A stretch of DNA of 64,000 bases, from positions 2,914,001 to 2,978,000 of the forward strand of contig NZ_JASTLB010000001.1 in assembly GCF_030499535.1 (NCBI RefSeq), in the 5' to 3' direction. The position numbers and the translations under genes were made by a program. The DNA is from Streptomyces sp. TG1A-8 (GTDB lineage: Bacteria; Actinomycetota; Actinomycetes; Streptomycetales; Streptomycetaceae). The notes beneath the pieces were generated by a model. It made no database searches, was not told where the DNA came from, and saw nothing but the letters and a program-made list of their open reading frames with translations. Shown piece after piece: positions 9,545-17,502 of this stretch; the stretch's first letter is position 1; each line of letters opens with the position of its first letter.

Positions 9545-10482
9545 AGGTAGTCCTCCAGGCGCGCCACGGCGTAGCCCTCGCGGGTGACCTTGTCCAGGAA
9601 GCGGCGCATGTCGTCGACCATCGTGCCGTCCCAGTCGCCGCGTCCGCGGAAGTGGGTGAGCACGATGTCGCCGCGACGCAGCCGCTGGTCGTCCTCGCGG
9701 TACTCCCAGTGGTCGACGTAGACCTCCTCGTTCCAGATCGGCGCGTACCGCACGCCGCAGGACTTGGCGGCGCGCAGGGTGTCCTGGTTGTAGTTGCCGT
9801 AGGGCGGGCGGAAGACCTCCGGGCGCCTGCCGAACTGCTCCTCCATGACGTCCTGCATCCCGCAGATCTCCCGCCGCTGCTCCTCGTAGGACAGGCCCGG
9901 CAGGTACGGGTGGGTCAGGGTGTGGTTGTCGAGGGTGTTGCCGTAGGCCTGCACGGTGCGGAAGTAGGCGTAGTCGTCCTTCACCAGGTAGTCGCTGAGG
10001 AAGGCGGTGTACGGAACCTTCAGCTCCCGCATCATCCGCAGGAACCCGGGGTCCTTCTCGGCGCCGTCGTCGATCGTCAGGAAGACGATCTTCTGCTCGG
10101 TGGGGACGGTGGTGAAGACCGGCGGCAGCCCCCACTCGTCCTGGTGGTCCACCTCGAACCCGGCGCGGGCGGTGATCCTCGGCTTCCTCGCGGGCGGTGG
10201 CGGAGGCGTCAGCGGTGCCCGCTCCAGCCCCCACCGCCTGGCGGCGGCGACCAGGCGGGCGTGCTCGGCGGCGAGGCGGGCGGCGGTGTCCGCGGGCCCG
10301 GCGGGGGCGCCCTGCCGGCCGGGGGCGGAGCGGGCGCCGGGGGCCGTGCCGGGAGCGGGGCGGGTACCGGGGTCGGCGCAGCCGGCGGCGAGGGCGGCGA
10401 GGGCCAGGGCGGCCGTCCCGCAGCGGAGGACGACCCCACGGACGCGTGCCCGAATTTTGTCATTTTGTACTACAGCTCGCAT
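9541..10482 (-). CDS. Polysaccharide deacetylase lipoprotein (NodB homology domain)
   Basis: A 313-aa lipoprotein: N-terminal signal with lipobox LAAGC, a Pro/Ala-rich linker to about residue 75, then a NodB domain with intact motifs FLTIDDGAEKDP (catalytic Asp and metal Asp), LDNHTLTHP (metal His pair) and FRPPYGNYNQ. It probably removes acetyl groups from a cell-surface glycan such as peptidoglycan or chitin-like polymer. ATG 10482 has GAGGA about 9 nt upstream. It overlaps its paralogue by 4 nt, so the pair arose by tandem duplication and is cotranscribed. Confidence 0.92.
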   Translation of the reverse strand: MRAVVQNDKIRARVRGVVLRCGTAALALAALAAGCADPGTRPAPGTAPGARSAPGRQGAPAGPADTAARLAAEHARLVAAARRWGLERAPLTPPPPPARKPRITARAGFEVDHQDEWGLPPVFTTVPTEQKIVFLTIDDGAEKDPGFLRMMRELKVPYTAFLSDYLVKDDYAYFRTVQAYGNTLDNHTLTHPYLPGLSYEEQRREICGMQDVMEEQFGRRPEVFRPPYGNYNQDTLRAAKSCGVRYAPIWNEEVYVDHWEYREDDQRLRRGDIVLTHFRGRGDWDGTMVDDMRRFLDKVTREGYAVARLEDYL

Positions 10483-10572
10483 GGTGCCGGATCCTCGCAG
10501 GCCCGCGCCCCGCGGCCGCCCCGACACCGCCGCCGCGGGCGCACCGTCCACCGGCTGGCCCACAATGACCGG

Positions 10573-11739
10573 GTGAACGACCTCGCTCTGCTCCTCACCC
10601 CCGAAGGCCGCGCCCTCCTCGACGAGGTGCGCGGCACCGACCCCGTACGGGAGCTGGCCGTGGCCACCCGGCTGCGCCGCACGCATCCCGCGGAACTGGT
10701 GTCGGCCGCGCTCGGCCAGGCCCGGCTGCGGCAGCGGGCGCACGCCAAGTTCGGGGCCGAGGACGCGGAGCGGATGTTCTTCACGCCGAACGGGGTCGAG
10801 CAGTCGACGCGCAGGAGCGTGGCGGTGCACCGGGCGGGCCGGCTGCGGGAGCTGGGGGTGACCTCGGTCGCCGACCTGTGCTGCGGCATCGGCGGTGACG
10901 CGATCGCGCTGGCGCGGGCCGGGATCCGGGTGCTGGCCGTGGACCGGGACCCGCTGACGGCGGCCGTGGCGCGGGCGAACGTGGCGGCGCTGGGACTCGG
11001 CGGGCTGGTCGAGGTGCGGGAGGCGGACGTCACGGAGGTCGACACCGCGGGCTACGACGCCGTCTTCGCCGATCCGGCACGGCGGGGCAGACGGGGCCGG
11101 ATCTTCGATCCCGAGGCGTACTCACCGCCCCTGTCCTGGGCGGTCGCCGCGGCCCTCCGGGCGCCCCGCGCCGCCCTGAAGGTGGCCCCCGGCATCCCGC
11201 ACGAGGCCGTCCCCGCCGAGGCCGAGGCCGAGTGGATCTCCGACGGCGGCGACGTGAAGGAGGCGGTGCTGTGGTTCGGGGCCGGAACGCCCGGCGGGGT
11301 CCGCGCCACCCTGCTGCCGGGCCCGCGGACGCTGCACGGCCGGAACCTGCCCGACCCCGCGGTGCGCCCGGTCGGGCGGTACCTGTACGAGCCGGACGGC
11401 GCCGTGATCCGCGCCCACCTGGTCGCGGAGGTGGCCGAGGAGCTGGACGGCGGACTGGTGGACGCGACCATCGCGTACGTCACGGCCGACGAACTGCGCC
11501 CGACGCCGTACGCCGCGGCCTACGAGATCACCGACCGGCTCCCCTTCAACGTCAAGAGGCTCAAGGCCCTGCTGCGGGAGCGGGAGGTCGGCACGCTGAC
11601 CGTGAAGAAGCGCGGGTCGGCGGTCGAACCGGAGGAACTGCGCAGGAAGATCAGGCCCCAGGGGCCCCACGCGGCCACCGTGTTCCTGACCCGGGTGGCC
11701 GGGGCACCCACGATGCTCGTGGGCCGGCCCGCCCGGTAG
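10573..11739 (+). CDS. Class I SAM-dependent methyltransferase (THUMP-like type)
   Basis: A 388-aa protein with a Rossmann methyltransferase core. The SAM motif I is VADLCCGIGGDAIALARAG with VLAVDRDPLTA, and an acidic/Pro motif IV is AVFADPARRGRRGR. The C-terminal half (FNVKRLKALLREREVGTLTV, KKRGSAVEPEELRRKI) is the THUMP-like domain found with these proteins in actinobacteria, suggesting an RNA substrate, which is unproven. Start at GTG 10573 follows the family; no strong ribosome site precedes it. Confidence 0.88.
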   Translation: MNDLALLLTPEGRALLDEVRGTDPVRELAVATRLRRTHPAELVSAALGQARLRQRAHAKFGAEDAERMFFTPNGVEQSTRRSVAVHRAGRLRELGVTSVADLCCGIGGDAIALARAGIRVLAVDRDPLTAAVARANVAALGLGGLVEVREADVTEVDTAGYDAVFADPARRGRRGRIFDPEAYSPPLSWAVAAALRAPRAALKVAPGIPHEAVPAEAEAEWISDGGDVKEAVLWFGAGTPGGVRATLLPGPRTLHGRNLPDPAVRPVGRYLYEPDGAVIRAHLVAEVAEELDGGLVDATIAYVTADELRPTPYAAAYEITDRLPFNVKRLKALLREREVGTLTVKKRGSAVEPEELRRKIRPQGPHAATVFLTRVAGAPTMLVGRPAR

Positions 11740-11781
11740 GGGTCCGCGGGGGATCCGCCGGGCCGGCGCGGAAGGCGCCGC

Positions 11782-12099
11782 TCAGGCCGGTGCCCCGGCG
11801 GCCCGGCACCGCAGCAGCCGGCGTTCGCGTGCGTTGCGGGCCGGTCCGGCCGCCCGGGTGAACCCGGCGCGGGCCTCGGCCGTGCGGCCGAGGCGGGCGA
11901 GCAGGTCGCCGCGGACGCTGGGCAGCAGGCGGTAGCCGCGCAGGACCGGTTCGGCGGCGAGGGCGTCGACGAGGGCGAGCGCCGGGCCGGGCCCGTCGGC
12001 CATCGAGACGGCGACGGCCCGGTTCAACCCGACCACCGGGGACGGGGCGCGGGCCGCGAGCAGCGCGTACAGGGTGGCGGTGGTCCGCGGCCGCTCAGC
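11782..12099 (-). pseudogene. Remnant of an ECF sigma factor (C-terminal DUF6596 part)
   Basis: An open frame of about 105 codons reads ATLYALLAARAPSPVVGLNR, AVAVSMADGPGPALALVDAL, YRLLPSVRGDLLARLGRTAE and ARNARERRLLRC. This is the conserved C-terminal repeat region of SigJ/DUF6596-type ECF sigma factors, normally preceded by about 300 residues with sigma regions 2 and 4. Here the frame is cut off where it meets the LCP stop codon. It lacks any DNA- or core-binding part and a credible start, so it is a truncated relic. Confidence 0.85.
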
Positions 12100-13138
12100 G
12101 CAGGGAAGCCCACAGCGCGGCGGCCTGGGGTTCCCGCGCCACCACCCGGTTGGGGTCGGAGGGCGCCGTGACGACCGGCATCGTCACGGTCCGGACCCGG
12201 CCGGCGGTCAGGCCCCTCAGGCTCTGCCCGAGTCGGGCCAGCTCGGCCAGCGAGTCCAGGCCGGTGTCGGTGGTGAGGCTGGCGGTGACCGCGTCGGCCA
12301 CCCGGTACAGCGCGGCCGGGTCGGTGAGCAGGTCGGTGGCCGCCATCCGCTCCAGCAGGGCCTTGACCAGTTTCTGCTGCAGGCCTATCCGGCCCAGGTC
12401 GCTGCCGTCGCCTATGCCGTGCCGGGTGCGGGCGAGGGCCAGGGCCCGGGTGCCGTCGAGGTGGTGGGTTCCGGCCCTCAGGTGCAGGTGGCTCCTGTCG
12501 TCGTCGATGTCCTGCGAGGTGGTGACGTCGACCCCGCCGAGCGCGTCCACCAGCTCGGCGAAGCCGGAGAAGTCGATTTCGAGGTAGTGGTCCATGCGGA
12601 TGCCGGTGACCGACTCGGCGGTCTTCACCGCGCACACCGGTCCGCCCACCGCGTAGGCGCTGTTGAACATCGCGCCGTACGCGACCGGCGTCGCGCCCCC
12701 GGAGGACAGCGGGCAGGAGGGGCGGGTGACCAGGGTGTCGCGCGGGATGCTGACGACGGTGGCGCCGGTGCGGCCGGCGTCGACGTGCACGACCATCGCC
12801 GTGTCGGAGCGGGCGCCGGAGCTGTCGCCACCGCCCAGCGCCTTGTTGGCGGCGCCGCTGCGCGAGTCGGAGCCGAGGACCAGGATGTTCAGGGCGCCGG
12901 ACGGCAGCGGTGCGGTGGACGCCGCGGCGCCCGCGGCCGGGGTGGCGGCCGGGACGGGGCGGTCCGCGCCGAGCGCGCCGTCGATGTCGACGCCGCGGAT
13001 GTTGTGGTCGAGATGCCAGTAGGCCCAGCCCGCGGCGGCGGCGCCCAGCACCAGCGCGCCCGCCAGGGCCAGACCGAGGGCCTTCAGCACTCCCGGCCGC
13101 CGGCCCGCCCGTCCGCCCCGCTCCTCGTGTCCCGTCAC
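12095..13138 (-). CDS. LytR-CpsA-Psr (LCP) family protein
   Basis: A 347-aa membrane-anchored enzyme: one N-terminal transmembrane helix (residues 18-45, ALGLALAGALVLGAAAAGWA), an Ala/Pro-rich linker, then an extracellular LCP domain with NILVLGSDSRSG, SDTAMVVHVDAGRTGATVVS, IPRDTLV and GRIGLQQKLVKALL. LCP enzymes transfer undecaprenyl-linked glycopolymers to peptidoglycan. The start is GTG. Its 3' end touches the sigma-factor relic, marking a deletion or recombination scar. Confidence 0.94.
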   Translation of the reverse strand: MTGHEERGGRAGRRPGVLKALGLALAGALVLGAAAAGWAYWHLDHNIRGVDIDGALGADRPVPAATPAAGAAASTAPLPSGALNILVLGSDSRSGAANKALGGGDSSGARSDTAMVVHVDAGRTGATVVSIPRDTLVTRPSCPLSSGGATPVAYGAMFNSAYAVGGPVCAVKTAESVTGIRMDHYLEIDFSGFAELVDALGGVDVTTSQDIDDDRSHLHLRAGTHHLDGTRALALARTRHGIGDGSDLGRIGLQQKLVKALLERMAATDLLTDPAALYRVADAVTASLTTDTGLDSLAELARLGQSLRGLTAGRVRTVTMPVVTAPSDPNRVVAREPQAAALWASLR

Positions 13139-13212
13139 GGACAGGAACGTAAGTCCGAATCATGAGCGGCCGGTTAGCGGAAGCGGCCGGTTCCGGTTTT
13201 CTTGTGGAATTC

Positions 13213-13329
13213 TCATCCCGGCGTCACGGCGGGCACCGGATCGCTCACGCTCCAGGACCCGTCGAACCCGAACGCCACCGGACCGCCGTCCGGGACGGTG
13301 CCGTCGCGGGAGGCGTCCCGGCGGGACAC
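13213..13329 (-). pseudogene. Remnant of a carbohydrate-binding module family 2 (CBM2) C-terminus
   Basis: On the minus strand the frame ending at TGA 13213-13215 reads DGTVPDGGPVAFGFDGSWSV then SDPVPAVTPG. This matches the end of CBM2 modules (tVPaGGsvsFGFtGSWSgsNPvP) of secreted cellulases and chitinases, but stops before the usual NGt-C ending. Upstream the frame becomes low-complexity up to the LacI stop, with no catalytic domain. It appears to be the decayed tail of a secreted glycoside hydrolase gene beside the LacI regulator. Confidence 0.72.
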
Positions 13330-13465
13330 CGCCGTGCCCGGCCGGGTGCGGGCGGGGACGCGGGGGACGGGCCCGTTCCCGCCGTCCCCGTCGCGGGTGC
13401 CCGCGGAAATCCCGGCCGGGGAACCGGCCGGCTCCGGAGCGGTGCGGGGCGGGCCCCGGCGCCCG

Positions 13466-14512
13466 TCAGTGCGCGGACCGCCGCTCGTGCGCCGGCTCCG
13501 CCGTGCTCGACCGCACCACCAGGCTCGTCGCCAGCTCCACCCGGGTCGCGGCCCGCTCGTCGTCGGCGCGGCCCATCTCCAGCACCAGCCGGGCCGCGGC
13601 CTCGGCCATCTCCGTCAGCGGCTGCCGCACGGTCGTCAGCGGCGGACCGACCCAGCGGGCCACCGGAAGATCGTCGAAGCCGACCACGCTCAGGTCCCCC
13701 GGGACACGCAGGCCCAGCTCGCGCGCGGCCTCGTACAGGCCGAGCGCCTGCAGGTCGTTGCCCGCGAAGACCGCGGTGGGCCGGTCCGGGCGGCGCAGCA
13801 GTTCCAGGCCGAGGCGGTAGCCGGCGTCGTGGTGGAAGTCGCCGGCCACGACGAGCGAGGGGTCCACGGGCAGCCCGGCGGTCTCCAGCGCGGCCCGGTA
13901 CCCGTCGACCCTGGCCCGGCTGCACATCATCCGCGAGGGCCCGCTGATCGCGCCGATGCGGGTGTGGCCGAGTTCCACGAGGTGGCGGGTGGCGGCGAGG
14001 CCGCCCTGCCAGTTGGTGGCACCGATGGAGGGCACGTCGGGGCCCGGGTCGCCGGCCGGGTCCATCACCACGAACGGGATGGAGCGGCTGGTCAGCAGCG
14101 CCCGCTGGGACTCGTCGAGCCCGGACAGCACCAGCACGACGCCGTGCGGACGGCGGGCGGCGACCTGGTCGGCCCAGCTGCGGCCCGGGGTGAGCCGCCC
14201 GGCCGACTCGGACAGCACGACGCTCAGCCCGGCGTCGCGGGCCACGTTCTCCACGCCCCGGATGACCTCCATCGCCCAGGCGCTCTCCAGTTCGTGGAAG
14301 ACGAGGTCGATCAGCGGCGACCGGGAGGCCTCGGCGCGGCGGCGCCGGTAGCCGTAGGCGCGCAGCAGTTCCTCGACGCGGGCGCGGGTCGTCGGGGCGA
14401 CGTCGGCGCGGCCGTTGAGCACCTTCGAAACAGTCGGGGCGGACACCCCGGCCTCGCGGGCGATCTCGGCGAGGGTCGCCGTCTGCGTGTCTGCGGGCTT
14501 CGAGGGTTTCAT
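13466..14512 (-). CDS. LacI-family transcriptional regulator
   Basis: A 348-aa regulator: N-terminal HTH (ATLAEIAREAGVSAPTVSKV, LNGRADVAPTTRARVEELL), then a periplasmic-binding-protein-like sugar sensor (PLIDLVFHELESAWAMEVIR, GVENVARDAGLSVVLSESAG, VFAGNDLQALGLYEAARELG, VVGFDDLPVARWVGPPLTTV). ATG 14512 gives the family N-terminus. It is probably a repressor of a carbohydrate gene; its former target may be the CBM2 gene now reduced to a relic downstream. A palindrome at 14590-14599 upstream is a candidate autoregulatory operator. Confidence 0.94.
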   Translation of the reverse strand: MKPSKPADTQTATLAEIAREAGVSAPTVSKVLNGRADVAPTTRARVEELLRAYGYRRRRAEASRSPLIDLVFHELESAWAMEVIRGVENVARDAGLSVVLSESAGRLTPGRSWADQVAARRPHGVVLVLSGLDESQRALLTSRSIPFVVMDPAGDPGPDVPSIGATNWQGGLAATRHLVELGHTRIGAISGPSRMMCSRARVDGYRAALETAGLPVDPSLVVAGDFHHDAGYRLGLELLRRPDRPTAVFAGNDLQALGLYEAARELGLRVPGDLSVVGFDDLPVARWVGPPLTTVRQPLTEMAEAAARLVLEMGRADDERAATRVELATSLVVRSSTAEPAHERRSAH

Positions 14513-14589
14513 GCCCGCGATCGTAACCTTGTGGGGCGGCGTGACGAAGGCCCTCGCACCCCAGGAGTTCACCGGCACATTCGGATCAC

Positions 14590-14599
14590 GTTTCGAAAC
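14590..14599. promoter_or_regulatory. Candidate LacI-type operator
   Basis: The perfect palindrome GTTTCGAAAC lies 78 bp upstream of the LacI start, followed closely by a second palindromic TTCGAA (about 14600-14606). GAAA/TTTC-type palindromes are common operators of Streptomyces LacI sugar repressors, so autoregulation is plausible. Confidence 0.5.
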
Positions 14600-14648
14600 A
14601 TTCGAATACCGGGCGGAAGACAGGGGACGGGAAGCCTGCGCAACGAGA

Positions 14649-14682
14649 ACACCCCGCCCCCGGTGAACCGGGGACGGGGTGT
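14649..14682 (-). terminator. Terminator of the tRNA-Gly gene
   Basis: A 15-bp stem (ACACCCCGCCCCCGG against CCGGGGACGGGGTGT, one mismatch) with a TGAA loop begins 3 nt after the CCA end of the tRNA on the minus strand. Confidence 0.85.
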
Positions 14683-14685
14683 GTG

Positions 14686-14758
14686 TGGAGCGCCGGGCAG
14701 GCCTTGCACCTGCATCTCCCCGCAGGAAGCGGGACGTCTTTCCTTGGACCACCAACGC
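14686..14758 (-). tRNA. Atypical tRNA-Gly (anticodon UCC)
   Basis: The minus strand folds into a complete 73-nt cloverleaf. The acceptor GCGTTGG pairs with CCGGCGC (two G-U pairs), followed by U73 and an encoded CCA. The D arm has A14, A15, G18, G19 and A21 with a 3-bp stem. The anticodon stem TCCCG/CGGGG carries the loop CTTCCTG, giving UCC at 34-36. The variable loop is AGAT; the T stem GCAGG/CCTGC carries the loop TGCAAGG. Glycine identity elements (U73, C2-G71, C35, C36) are present. Unusual are G55 in place of the near-universal U55, pyrimidine 37, and possible C32-G38 pairing. It has its own promoter and terminator. Confidence 0.85.
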
Positions 14759-14800
14759 ACTGCGTCCGGTGCCGTTGTTCCGGCCGTTCGCGTTGTGATG

Positions 14801-14830
14801 ATCATAGCGCAGTGGCGGTGGATCCGCCAA
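14801..14830 (-). promoter_or_regulatory. Promoter of the tRNA-Gly gene
   Basis: On the minus strand TTGGCG (14825-14830) and TATGAT (14801-14806) are separated by 18 nt, a good vegetative promoter. Start of transcription would be near 14794, leaving a leader of about 36 nt before the mature tRNA 5' end. Confidence 0.78.
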
Positions 14831-14895
14831 ACGCGGCCGGTCCGGCTCCCGGTCCCGGCCGGCCGGGAGCCGGACGGGACCGGCTCCGGTCGGAC

Positions 14896-15153
14896 TCAGC
14901 CGTCCGCCACCGGCTCGAACCGCCACCGGTGCACCGCCCGGGTCACCAGCTCCCCGGACGGCTCGGCCAGCTCCGGCAGGTCGGCGTCGTACGGGGCGTC
15001 CCACCAGGTGATGACCAGGACCCGGTCCTGCGGGGCGCGGAAGGTCTCCCGGCGCAGCGGCTCGGGTGCGAGCCGCTGCGCGCGCGCCCACGCCAGCAGG
15101 TCCGCGCCCCGGCCCGCGACGGCACGGGCCTCCCACATCAGGGCGACGCTCAC
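14896..15153 (-). CDS. Small conserved protein downstream of tsaD
   Basis: An 85-aa soluble protein ([37 protein letters not shown]) with no recognised family; the length and beta-alpha pattern faintly resemble ferredoxin-like monooxygenase domains, a weak guess. Its GTG start overlaps the tsaD stop (GTGA), so it is translationally coupled to the tsaB-rimI-tsaD operon and is very likely a real gene. Confidence 0.75.
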   Translation of the reverse strand: MSVALMWEARAVAGRGADLLAWARAQRLAPEPLRRETFRAPQDRVLVITWWDAPYDADLPELAEPSGELVTRAVHRWRFEPVADG

Positions 15154-16235
15154 GGGTACAGGTTCTCCCCGCCGGCCTCGTGCACGTGGTCATGGGCCGG
15201 CACGTGCGGGTCGGTGACCGGCAGGGAGGAGTCGGCGGACAGGTCCCAGCCGGACGCGGCCCGGTTGCGGGCGACCATCTCGGCGCCGAGGGCGGCGACC
15301 ATCGCACCGTTGTCCGTGCACAGCTTGGGGCGCGGGACGCGCAGCCGGATGCCGGCCGCCTCGCAGCGCTCCTGGGCCAGGGCGCGCAGCCGCGAGTTGG
15401 CGGCGACGCCGCCGCCGATCATCAGGTGGTCGACACCCTCGTCCCTGCAGGCGCGGACGGCCTTGCGGGTGAGCACGTCCACGACGGCCTCCTGGAAGGA
15501 CGCGGCCACGTCCCGCACCGGGACCTCCTCCCCCGCCGCCCGCCTGGCCTCGATCCAGCGGGCCACGGCCGTCTTCAGACCGGAGAAGGAGAAGTCGTAC
15601 GCCGGGTCGCGCGGGCCGGTCAGACCGCGCGGGAAGGCGATCGCGTCCGGGTCGCCCTCCCTGGCGTAGCGGTCGATGACCGGGCCGCCGGGGAAGCCCA
15701 GGTCCAGCACGCGGGCGATCTTGTCGAAGGCCTCGCCGGCCGCGTCGTCGATGGTGGCGCCCATCGGGCGGACGTCGGAGGTGATGTCCGAGGACAGCAG
15801 CAGCGAGGAGTGGCCGCCGGACACCAGCAGGGCCATGGTCGGCTCGGGCAGCGGGCCGTGCTCCAGCTGGTCCACGCAGATGTGGGAGGCGAGGTGGTTG
15901 ACGCCGTACAGGGGCTTGCCGAGCGCGTAGGCGTACGCCTTGGCCGCCGAGACTCCGACGAGCAGGGCGCCCGCGAGGCCGGGACCGGCGGTGACCGCGA
16001 TGCCGTCCAGGTCCCCGGCGACGACCCCGGCCTCCTTCAGCGCGCGCTCGATGGTGGGGACCATCGCCTCCAGGTGCGCCCGGGACGCCACCTCGGGGAC
16101 GACGCCGCCGAAACGGGCGTGCTCGTCGACGCTGGAGGCGACGGCGTCCGCCAGCAGGGTGGTGCCGCGGACGATGCCGACGCCGGTCTCGTCGCAGGAG
16201 GTCTCGATGCCGAGGACGAGGGGTTCGTCAGTCAT
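15150..16235 (-). CDS. tsaD: tRNA N6-adenosine threonylcarbamoyltransferase TsaD
   Basis: A 361-aa Kae1/Qri7 family enzyme that transfers the threonylcarbamoyl group to A37 of ANN-decoding tRNAs with TsaB and TsaE. It shows [15 protein letters not shown], the metal-binding HxxxH in [19 protein letters not shown] and [16 protein letters not shown] short acidic/His C-terminal extension ([18 protein letters not shown]) goes beyond the family core. ATG overlaps the rimI stop by 8 nt. Confidence 0.98.
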   Translation of the reverse strand: MTDEPLVLGIETSCDETGVGIVRGTTLLADAVASSVDEHARFGGVVPEVASRAHLEAMVPTIERALKEAGVVAGDLDGIAVTAGPGLAGALLVGVSAAKAYAYALGKPLYGVNHLASHICVDQLEHGPLPEPTMALLVSGGHSSLLLSSDITSDVRPMGATIDDAAGEAFDKIARVLDLGFPGGPVIDRYAREGDPDAIAFPRGLTGPRDPAYDFSFSGLKTAVARWIEARRAAGEEVPVRDVAASFQEAVVDVLTRKAVRACRDEGVDHLMIGGGVAANSRLRALAQERCEAAGIRLRVPRPKLCTDNGAMVAALGAEMVARNRAASGWDLSADSSLPVTDPHVPAHDHVHEAGGENLYP

Positions 16236-16746
16236 TGATCTCGGTTTCTCGTACGGAGGGGGAACCGGCGGCGGGGCCGCTGTCGGACGGTGTGGCCAGG
16301 CGCATCACCAGCGCGTCGACGTTCCCCGGCTGGTAGTAGCCGCGCCGGAAGCCGACGGGGACGAAGCCGAAGCGCTCGTAGAGCTTCTGGGCGCGGATGT
16401 TGTCCACCCGGCACTCCAGCATCACCTCGGCGCACTCGAAGGCGGTGGCGGCCCGCAGCAGTTCGGCCAGCAGGCGCCCGCCGAGCCCGGTGCCCTGGTG
16501 GTGGCGGGCGACGGCGATGGTCTGGACGTCGGCCAGCTCGCCGGCGGCGGCCAGGCCGGCGTACCCGGCGATGCGGCCGTCGGCCTCGGCGACCAGGTAG
16601 CGCCGGGTCGCCTCCGGGCCCCGGGAATGGGCCAGCTCGGACCAGAACATGCCCCGGGACCAGGCGTCCTCGGGGAAGAGGTCCTTCTCCAGGACCAGCA
16701 CCGGGTCGATGTCCCACCAGCGCATCTCGCGCAGTCGCACGGTCAC
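16228..16746 (-). CDS. rimI: Ribosomal protein alanine N-acetyltransferase RimI (GNAT)
   Basis: A 172-aa GNAT acetyltransferase. The acetyl-CoA motif is [19 protein letters not shown], followed by [20 protein letters not shown] and [13 protein letters not shown], characteristic of RimI. It acetylates protein N-termini such as S18. GTG 16746 overlaps the tsaB stop (GTGA), which decides the start and shows tight coupling in tsaB-rimI-tsaD. Confidence 0.93.
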   Translation of the reverse strand: MTVRLREMRWWDIDPVLVLEKDLFPEDAWSRGMFWSELAHSRGPEATRRYLVAEADGRIAGYAGLAAAGELADVQTIAVARHHQGTGLGGRLLAELLRAATAFECAEVMLECRVDNIRAQKLYERFGFVPVGFRRGYYQPGNVDALVMRLATPSDSGPAAGSPSVRETEIND

Positions 16747-17399
16747 TTGGGCGTGACCACCTTGTAGTTCTTCGGCACCTGCGCGTCGGGGCGGCGCAGG
16801 TACAGCGGGCGCGGCGCCGGCAGCTCCTCGCCCGCGGCCAGCCTGGCGGCGGCCAGCGAGGCGAGCGCGGCGGCGGACACGTGCCCGGGCTCGTGGACGT
16901 TCGGGAAGGCGTCCGGGTAGAGCAGCGCGCCCGCGCCGACCGCCGGGAGCCCGGCGACCCGCTCGGCGATGTCGGCCGGGCGGTCGACGGCCGGGTCGGT
17001 CAGCCGGGTGCGGGAGTCGGCGTACGTGGCCCAGTAGACCTCCTTGCGCCGGGCGTCGGTGGCCACGACGAAGGGGCCCTCGGCGATGTCGGCGGCGTGG
17101 GCGAGGCCGTCCAGCGTGCACACGCCGTGCACGGGGACGCCGAGCGCGAGGCCGAAGGTGTCGGCGGTCATCAGGCCGACGCGCAGACCGGTGTACGGGC
17201 CGGGTCCGATCCCCACGACGATGCCGGTGACGGCGTCCAGCGCGAGCCCGGCACCGGCGAGGACGCGGTCGACGGCCGGCAGCAGCAGCTCTCCGTGCCG
17301 GCGCGCGTCCACCTGGCTCGACGAGGCGACGACGTCCGTGCCGTCGTGCAGGGCGACGGTGACGGCGGGGGTGGCGGTATCCAGAGCGAGCAAGAGCAC
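16743..17399 (-). CDS. tsaB: t6A complex dimerisation subunit TsaB
   Basis: A 218-aa inactive paralogue of TsaD that scaffolds the t6A complex: LLLALDTATPAVTVALHDG at the N-terminus, GIGPGPYTGLRVGL near residue 65, and DARRKEVYWATYA. It is first gene of tsaB-rimI-tsaD-small protein; tsaE is encoded separately about 1.1 kb upstream on the same strand. Confidence 0.96.
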   Translation of the reverse strand: MLLLALDTATPAVTVALHDGTDVVASSSQVDARRHGELLLPAVDRVLAGAGLALDAVTGIVVGIGPGPYTGLRVGLMTADTFGLALGVPVHGVCTLDGLAHAADIAEGPFVVATDARRKEVYWATYADSRTRLTDPAVDRPADIAERVAGLPAVGAGALLYPDAFPNVHEPGHVSAAALASLAAARLAAGEELPAPRPLYLRRPDAQVPKNYKVVTPK

Positions 17400-17502
17400 G
17401 CGAACAGCCTACGGCGCCCGCGGCCCATGCACGCCCGCCCGGGCTGGACCGTCACCTACTGCTACGGTTCGTACGAAGTGCGGCATATCGGACAAGGCAG
17501 GG

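Noticed and set aside
11782..12036. Independent 84-aa gene
   Set aside because: Sequence is the C-terminal segment of a much longer sigma factor family and the open frame continues upstream into the LCP stop; treated as a relic.
13466..15307. LacI frame extended upstream to 15307 (613 codons)
   Set aside because: The upstream part crosses the tRNA gene and another ORF and lacks family similarity; ATG 14512 gives the correct HTH N-terminus.
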